This document shows, one piece after another, positions 57,881 to 64,000 of a stretch of DNA of 64,000 nt. The position numbers were made by a program, and so were the translations under genes. This DNA comes from Symbiodinium natans. Taxonomy: Eukaryota; Sar; Dinophyceae; Suessiales; Symbiodiniaceae. The DNA lies in contig CAJNDS010001435.1 of assembly GCA_905221605.1 (NCBI GenBank), forward strand, positions 270,001 to 334,000. The letters run 5' to 3'. Within the stretch, counting starts at the first letter, position 1; every line of letters begins with the position of its first letter. The notes under the pieces were generated by a model that searched no databases, was not told where the DNA came from, and saw nothing but the letters and a program-made list of their open reading frames with translations.

Positions 57881-58374
57881 GCAAGGAAGGGTTTTAGGGC
57901 TTTGGGGCTTTGAGGGCTTGAGTGGGTTTAATATTTAGGGCTAGGATTTTCTGAAAGGGCTTTATGGTCCATTTATGGTTTCGGGGTTGTAGGTAGGGTT
58001 GTAGGTAGGGCTTTAAGGCTTCAGGGTTTTAGGGCTTTAGGTGTTTTAAGCCTTAAAGCCCTGAACACGAACATTTTCGTTCAGAATTTGAAGCTCTTTA
58101 AGCCCCAAGCCCCCCCCCCCCGCCCAACAAAAAAAAAGCTGGATACGAAACCTGAGCCCTCGACCCCATCTTCGCCTCCGAACTACGCCCGTGCTTGCTG
58201 CGTGGGGTGCCTTAGGACCTGCGCCTGTGGGCTGTTGGGGGCATCAGGTTTAGGGTTTTAGGGTTTCGGGTTTAGGGTTTAGGGTTCCGGATTGAGGTTG
58301 AGAAGAGCATGGCGTGATTAGTACTGATGAACATCCCCTGCTGGGTTGGGGACCTAAACATCGGCGACCCTGAA

Positions 58375-58490
58375 ACCTGAAACCCTAAATGCTGAAACCC
58401 TGAAACCCTGAAACCCTGAAACCCTGAAACCCTGAATCCTAAACCCTAAACCCTAAACCCTAAACCCTAAACCCTAAACCCTAAACCCTG
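58375..58490 (-). repeat. CCCTGAAA sub-block then CCCTAAA array
   Basis: Five to six 8-mers CCCTGAAA followed by seven CCCTAAA. Confidence 0.95.
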
Positions 58491-58505
58491 ACCAACCCCA
58501 AACAC

Positions 58506-58558
58506 CCAAGCTCCTCGGGGGGCTCCTCCGCGATGGCCGCCGCCTTTGGCCTGGGATC
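58506..58558 (-). CDS. Candidate exon (minus), unknown protein
   Basis: Acceptor ATATCTTTCAG on the minus strand, reading DPRPKAAAIAEEPPEEL plus G, donor GTGTTT. Good pyrimidine tract. A plus frame (LLGGLLRDGRRLWPGIL) is also open but lacks a donor. Confidence 0.42.
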
Positions 58559-58584
58559 CTGAAAGATATCTAGGGATGTTCGGG

Positions 58585-58760
58585 TTGAGGGTTTAGGGTT
58601 TAGGGTTCAGGGTTGAGGGTTGAGGGTTTAGGGTTTAGGGTGTAGGGTTTAGGGTTTAGGGTTCAGGGTTTAGGGTTTAGGTAGGGTTTAGAGGGTTTAG
58701 GGTTTGTAGGGTTTAGGGTTTACAGGGTTAGGGTTTAGGGTTGCAGGGCGTAGAGATGCT
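58585..58760 (+). repeat. TTTAGGG array with TTGAGGG and TGTAGGG variants
   Basis: Right partner of 58,375-58,490. Confidence 0.93.
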
Positions 58761-58859
58761 TAGGTTGGGATGTTGGGTTATGGGGTTCGGTTTCAGGGCG
58801 TCTCGGTCTCCAAGCATTCGGGTCTAGGGTTAAGGACTACGGGTTAGCCAGATATATAG

Positions 58860-59200
58860 TAAGCCTAAACCCGGAACCCTAAGCCCTAAACCGCAAACCC
58901 TATTTAAACCCTAACTCTTAACGGGCCTTGTGACGGGTCGGAGGATTGAGGGTTTAGGGTTTAAGCACCCTAAACCCCAAACCCTAAGCCCTAAACCCTA
59001 AACCCCAACTAACCCCAAAACCCTCCCATCTCCAGGCAAGCCAGGCCCAAGGTGGCGTCCTTGATGGAAGGCTGGGACTTTGCCGCATCCATTGAGTACT
59101 CAAGGACCGAGTCCTGGCGCTCCAAGATCTCAGAGCTCATGCAGGGTTTAGGGTTTAGGGTTTAGGGTTTAGGGTTTAGGGTTTAGGGTTCAGGGTCATG
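58860..59200. repeat. CCCTAAA (to 59,020), island, TTTAGGG (59,140-59,200)
   Basis: An inverted bracket around a 120-bp GC-rich island (59,030-59,140). Confidence 0.85.
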
Positions 59201-59599
59201 CAGGGGATCCGAAGTATGGGCCCTTAATTTGGGTCCCGCTTTATATAACTAACCCTTACATCCACTGCACATACCAAGGGCCCATGGTTCCAACCTTAGA
59301 TTGGTGGTTCGGGCCGGCGGGGGGTTTGGGTTTGGGGTTTGGGTTTGGGGTTTAGGGTTTAGGGTTTGGGGTTTAGGGTTTGGGATTTAGGGCTATAGGG
59401 CTGAAGGTGCTCAGGAAATTCTTCCGAAGCGGGTGAGGCGGTCAATCCAGGACCCTAAAGCCCTGAGCTTTGTGAGGCTGGAGACGTCGCACCGTTTTTC
59501 CGCAAATCCTAAACCCTAGAAGCAGCGAAAACACAGAACTGGTCAGCAGGACACAGACTCGGTTGGCGCGCCACCTCTAAACTTATGCATCGACCCTCA

Positions 59600-59690
59600 G
59601 CCCTAAGCCCTAAACCCTAAACCCCTGTAAACCCCCCCTAAACCCTAAACCCTAAACCCTAAGCCCTAAGCCCGAAACCCTAAACCCTGT
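59600..59690 (-). repeat. CCCTAAA array
   Basis: With the tract at 59,825 it brackets a 130-bp island. Confidence 0.88.
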
Positions 59691-59824
59691 ACAACCGCAG
59701 TCCCCGATTCTTCGACCCCCGGGCTCTCCCATGAAAGGCTCGCTGCTTGAAACAACAAAGCGCCCCCCAAAGCACCTGCGTCCGGAAGGTGACCCTGCCA
59801 AGCTGTTTCGTGGTGGAATTTAAG

Positions 59825-60130
59825 GTTCGGGTTTAGGGTTTAGGGTTTAGGGTTTAGGGTTTAGGGTTTGGGGTTTGGGGTTTGGGGTTTGGGGTTTGGG
59901 GTTTGGGGTTTGGGGTTTGGGGTTTGGGGTTTGGGGTTTGGGGTTTGGGGTTTGGGGTTTGGGGTTTGGGGTTTGGGGTTGGGGTTTGGGGTTTGGGGTT
60001 TGGGGTTTGGGGTTTGGGGTTTGGGGTTTGGGGTTTGGGGTTTGGGGTTTGGGGTTTGGGGTTTGGGGTCGGGGTTTAATTAGGGTTTGGGGTTTAATTA
60101 GGGTCTAGGGTGTAGGGTTTAGGGTTTTTC
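59825..60130 (+). repeat. TTTAGGG leading into about 27 TTTGGGG units
   Basis: Six TTTAGGG units, then a homogenised TTTGGGG block at 59,866-60,068 with one TTGGGG shift near 59,980. Gly/Trp/Phe/Val readings are its translation. Confidence 0.97.
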
Positions 60131-60339
60131 GGGTAAACAGGCTCTGAGGTGGGGAGGGGGGGGGGTTCAAGGCCTCTGGATGTTCAGCAGGACCCCGCTG
60201 GTCCAGGTTGGTATAGGGGAAGAAATCGGGACGATGGGCTTATCTTCGGGTTTCTTTGTAATCAAGCCAATATTGATGTGATAGCACACTCAATATGCTA
60301 TATAACATAGAGATATGTCTACTCAAGCATTTTGTTCGG

Positions 60340-60730
60340 CTCCCTAAACCCTAAACCCTAAACCCTAAACCCTGAACCCTAAACCCTAAATCCGAACAGG
60401 ACAAAGGCCATTTACTCGACTGCCTCAGTTCGGACTGGGGGGGTCTGAGGCAGCAACCATTTTATGAGCTCATCCCTAAACCCTAAACCCTAAACCCTAA
60501 ATCCTAAAAACTCTTTCGTGGAAATCCTGTACAGGTGAATCTTGGGAAGGGTTTGAGGGTCCGGGTGAGTACTGCTGGGCATCCCTGAAAGTAGGGTGCT
60601 GATGCCTTGAGTCATTGGATTCCTTGTAGACATGTTCCCTCAACAGATCATAAATCAGAAGAACCCTCATTTTCTCTGCCTGGCAACCCTAAACCCTAAA
60701 CCCTAAACCCTAAACCCTAAACCCTAAACG
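60340..60730 (-). repeat. Three CCCTAAA arrays with islands
   Basis: Arrays at 60,340-60,395, 60,475-60,505 and 60,685-60,728. Confidence 0.9.
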
Positions 60731-60834
60731 CTTGGATTTGTGAGGAAACCCAATGAAAGCCCTGTTGCGTCTTTTGGAAACTTAGGGCTTGGGCTTCAAG
60801 GCGGTCCGGGCTGCAGACTCGGGTTTCAATTCAA

Positions 60835-60892
60835 GGGTTTAGGGTTTAGGGTTTAGGGTTTAGGGTTTAGGGTTTAGGGTTTAGGGTTTAGC
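60835..60892 (+). repeat. TTTAGGG array
   Basis: Eight clean units; partner of 60,685-60,728. Confidence 0.95.
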
Positions 60893-60931
60893 TCTGAAGC
60901 CAAACCCAGAAGCCCAATCAAGCCTCGAAAA

Positions 60932-60932
60932 C

Positions 60933-60967
<35 letters not shown>
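60932..60967. repeat. Poly(C) tract
   Basis: About 36 consecutive C. Confidence 0.97.
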
Positions 60968-61019
60968 TTCTGGAAGCCCTCAACTCGAAACATGGACTGA
61001 GGTAGTCTAGGGCTAAACC

Positions 61020-61290
61020 GTAAACCCTAACCCTAAGCGCTAAGCCCTAAGCCCTGAGCCCTAAGCCCTATGCCCGAAGCCCAAACCGGAAGACCTAAGC
61101 CCTAAACCCCAGACCCAACCCCTAAGCCCTGCGCCTTAAACCCCTCCACCCCTAGGCCCTCAGCCCAAGACCCCACCCCTGAGCCCTGCGCCCAAAACCC
61201 TAAACCCCAAACCCCAAACCCTAAACCCTAAACCCGAAACTCACACCTAAGCCCTGAACCCTAAACCCTAAACACCCCTAAGCCTTGAAC
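61020..61290 (-). repeat. Degenerate CCCTAAA/AGCCCTA region
   Basis: Many AAGCCCT variants; clean units near 61,195-61,240. Confidence 0.8.
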
Positions 61291-61316
61291 CCCAAGCCAT
61301 CCACTGTGCCTCTCAG

Positions 61317-61369
61317 ACTTCCTGTGGTGTGACTTCCGCGGAGCCTCAAGGCGGCTCGAGGGAGTCAAG
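61317..61369 (+). CDS. Candidate exon (plus) with GC donor
   Basis: Acceptor TGCCTCTCAG, reading DFLWCDFRGASRRLEGVK, then CAAG|GCTTTT as a GC donor. Flanked by CCCTAAA-type on the left and TTTAGGG on the right. Confidence 0.38.
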
Positions 61370-61384
61370 GCTTTTTTTGGATGT

Positions 61385-61680
61385 TTAGGGTTTAGGGATC
61401 ATGTAGGGTTTAGGGTTTAGGGTTTAGGGTTTAGGGTTTAGGGTTTAGGGTTTAGGGTTTAGGGTTTAGGGTTTGGTTTAGGGATGAGGGTTTACAGGGA
61501 ATAGGCTTTATAGGGTTGGGGTTTAGGGTTTTTGGGCTTTGGGGGTGAAGGCGAGTTCAGTCCGAACACCCTCCCTCCCAAAATCCATGCCGATGAAGCC
61601 TTGGTTTGGGGTTTAGGGTTTAGGGTTTAGGGTTTTAGGGCTTAGGGCTTAGGGCTTAGGGTTTAGGGTTTACGGTTCAG
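61385..61680 (+). repeat. TTTAGGG arrays
   Basis: Clean array at 61,404-61,470, then degenerate units to 61,680. Confidence 0.92.
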
Positions 61681-61765
61681 CATCTCAAGTTCTAACATTC
61701 ACTCGTCAAGCTCGCTACCCCGGTATCGAAAATCTACCCACCCACCCTTTGGATCCCACAACAAA

Positions 61766-61867
61766 GGAGAATATCATAGTTTTAGTTATCAACAGAGCGG
61801 AGTTGTCGACCCCATGACATAGGAAAATATCATAGTTTTGTTTATCAAAAGAACGGAGTTGTCGACC
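61766..61867. repeat. 56-bp tandem duplication
   Basis: AATATCATAGTTTT...GGAGTTGTCGACC occurs at 61,766-61,812 and 61,822-61,867. Followed to about 62,115 by unique sequence with several AGGCAAAAATGCCCAC-like words. Confidence 0.88.
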
Positions 61868-62719
61868 TTAATTTGTCTCAGGACAAATCATGCCTAAACA
61901 TAACCAGAACCGACAAACATTCGCCAGAACCCTGCGGCAGGGCATCCCCAAACCAGGCAGCCCTGCTGGGCGTGGGGGGAGGGGTGGGGGGGAGGGGGGC
62001 AAACAACGAGGCAAAAATGCCCACGAACCAGGCACATGCCCACGAACTAGGCAAAAACGAGGCAGAAATGCCCACTAACAGGCAAAACTGAGGCAAATTT
62101 GCCTGAAGTTTTGCCACCCAGTGGAGTCATTAAGGTTTAAATACATAAGGAAAAGAGAGGCTTTGGGTTTAGGGTTTAGGGTTTGGGGTTTAGGGTGTCC
62201 AGGGTTTAAGGCGGCAACCCCCTTCCCACCCCACCTAAAGTGTGACAAGCTCGCTCACTAGTTTGGACTTGTGACCCAACCACACCCCTAAACCCTAAAC
62301 CGAAGACTCGAATCTCATGCCTCGACCGGTGCTTCGGGTGTTGGGCTAGTGCGGAAAGCATCCGCGGCAATGGCCTCCAACAGCAGCTGCTAGGACGGTT
62401 GTTTGGTTGAAGCGATGGGTTTAGGGTTGGGGGTTGAGGGTTGAACTTTCCACCCCTCCCCCCACCCCCATAAGGGTTTGGGTTCAGGTTGTAGGGTGGC
62501 AGTTGAATCACAGGAAGCAGGCTCATGGGTGCTTAGGGACTAGAACCGAGGTGAGGGAATGGGACTAGGTGTGTGGAGTCTATACATTGATGGAGGGATT
62601 CTGCGGGGATAGTGGTGGTAGGTATGATGTAGGCTCCTGTACTCCTAGACTACGCCTTAGCAGTGAATTGTGCTGATGGTCTTGCAACAGGCTCCTCGCT
62701 CGAGTTCTCACGAAACTCC

Positions 62720-62815
62720 AGTAAACCCTAAACCCTACACCCTAAACTCTAAAACCTAAGCCCTGAACCCTAAACCCTAAACCCTGAACCCTTAACCCCT
62801 GAACCCTAAACCTTC
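62720..62815 (-). repeat. CCCTAAA array with variants
   Basis: Left flank of an 80-bp GC-rich island; TGTAGGG/TTTAGGG follows at 62,895-62,960. Confidence 0.88.
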
Positions 62816-63289
62816 AAACGCACGGTGGTTTCTGAGGCTCCGTGCCCCACCCCAGTGCGACGGCAGGGGACCTGCCGCGAGATTTGACGGTCGAGGTCTA
62901 GGGTTTGTAGGGTTTGTAGGGTTTCAGGGCTTCTAGGGCTTCTAGGGTTTAGGGTTTAGTTTCGGGTTTAGAGTGTGTGTTTTTTTTTGGGGGGGGTTAT
63001 TCAGGGTTCAGGGAGAAGTCCCGACCTCAGGGCTCTTGTGTGTCCGTGGGTCGAAGAATCATACGCCATCCTCAACCCTGAACCCCTAAACCCCAAACCC
63101 CAAACCCCAAACCCCACACCCTAAACCCTTGCATCCCAAATCCGGGACTCCCTGTCTCAAGGCCATGTAGACCCCAGAACCGTCCCGGAGCACGAAGTTC
63201 CGCCCCAAAATCCCCACCTTTGCCAGCTGCGTGGCCGTCTGGCTGGTCCCAGGCCTTCTATGACAAAGGAGTTGCGGGGTTTCCTAAAC

Positions 63290-63390
63290 CCTGAACCCTG
63301 AAACCTAAACCCTAAACCCTAAACCCTAAACCCTAAACCCTAAACCCTAAACCCTAAACCCTAAACCCTAAACCCTAAACCCTAAACCCT
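63290..63390 (-). repeat. CCCTAAA array, about 13 units
   Basis: Left flank of an 85-bp island (63,391-63,474), possible exon of unclear strand. Confidence 0.97.
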
Positions 63391-63474
63391 TCGTGGGCGT
63401 CGGCACAGGGATTTTGGACTCAAGGAGGTCTGAGGTTGCCCCAGAAGCCCTGCACGCCCCATGTGAACAAGGGT

Positions 63475-63596
63475 GTTAGGGTTTAGGGTTAGGGTTTAGG
63501 GTTTAGGGTTTAGGGTTTAGGGTTTAGGGTTTAGGGTTTAGGGTTTAGGGTTTAGGGTTTAGGGTTTAGGGTTTAGGGTTTAGGGTTTAGGGTTGA
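63475..63596 (+). repeat. TTTAGGG array, about 16 units
   Basis: Near-perfect, inverted relative to 63,290-63,390. Confidence 0.97.
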
Positions 63597-63734
63597 ATTC
63601 GGGTTCATGCCCGAAACTTGAAGACGGTACGCATAGATGCGTAGCCTTGAAACACGAAGCTGCGCTGCGCGCTCTACGCTGCTGGTGGCAGAGAGAACGA
63701 GGGAAAAAGAAGGAGAGGACAACTTCAAAAAAAG

Positions 63735-63738
63735 GGAG

Positions 63739-63792
<54 letters not shown>

Positions 63793-63860
63793 AAAAGACA
63801 GAGACAGAGACGGAGACAGACACAGCGACAGAGACAGGCACAGGGACAGGGACAGAGATC
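63735..63860. repeat. (GA)n then (GACA)n microsatellite
   Basis: GA repeats to about 63,800, then GACAGA/GACACA. Arg/Glu readings are artefacts. Confidence 0.97.
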
Positions 63861-63869
63861 TTCCCCGGC

Positions 63870-63932
63870 TTTACCCTAAACCCTAAACCCTAAACCCTAA
63901 ACCCGAAACCCTAAACCCTAAACCCTAAACCC
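63870..63932 (-). repeat. CCCTAAA array
   Basis: Last array in the window. Confidence 0.95.
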
Positions 63933-64000
63933 TTTCTGAGGGTCATGCCGGAGCTACACGCATCATTTCCATGTCCTGCCATGCAGAGGCTGCGTCAAAC

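Noticed and set aside
59868-60108. Gly/Trp/Phe/Val repeat protein
   Set aside because: Translation of (TTTGGGG)n.

Overview
The window looks like nuclear DNA of a protist with plant-type (TTTAGGG) telomere repeats, most likely a dinoflagellate and plausibly a symbiodiniacean. The reasons are dozens of TTTAGGG/CCCTAAA arrays scattered through unique DNA, short GC-rich exon-like islands with AG|G acceptors and occasional GC donors, many homopolymer and AT microsatellites, and an intact Ty1/copia retrotransposon with a giant polyprotein. No bacterial operon, rRNA, tRNA or CRISPR structure was seen. A chromerid or another TTTAGGG-telomere alga is not excluded.

Layout. 1-34.6 kb: alternating telomere-type arrays and unique islands of about 50-150 bp. 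Many islands read as single exons with plausible splice sites. On the minus strand (about 2.3-14 kb) several encode hydrophobic segments, three of which resemble parts of the CSC1/OSCA/TMEM63 (DUF221) channel fold in the expected order. 34,700-44,835: a complete minus-strand Ty1/copia element of 10,136 bp with identical 179-bp LTRs, a 5-bp target duplication and one uninterrupted 3,171-codon ORF. It sits inside a roughly 48-bp minisatellite. 45-47 kb: more exon/array mosaic, with two neighbouring plus-strand exons whose phases join. 47.9-50.3 kb: a tandem array of about 530-bp units. 51.8-55.8 kb: a diverged duplication of a multi-exon gene segment, separated by a 1.44-kb composite of satellites bracketed by 55-bp inverted repeats. 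55.9-64 kb: exon/array mosaic again, including a long homogenised TTTGGGG tract.

The most striking pattern is the orientation of the telomere-type arrays. Exon-like islands are very often preceded on the plus strand by CCCTAAA arrays and followed by TTTAGGG arrays. Read on either strand, an intron between two such exons would start G-rich (TTTAGGG) and end C-rich (CCCTAAA), so the two intron ends could pair. Two short palindromic, MITE-like families recur between the arrays, and one copy carries a telomere-type array in its loop.

Only the retrotransposon gene is annotated with high confidence. Exons were called by eye from reading frames and splice-like dinucleotides. GC-rich islands are often open on both strands, so strand and frame of each exon are provisional and no complete host gene is claimed.
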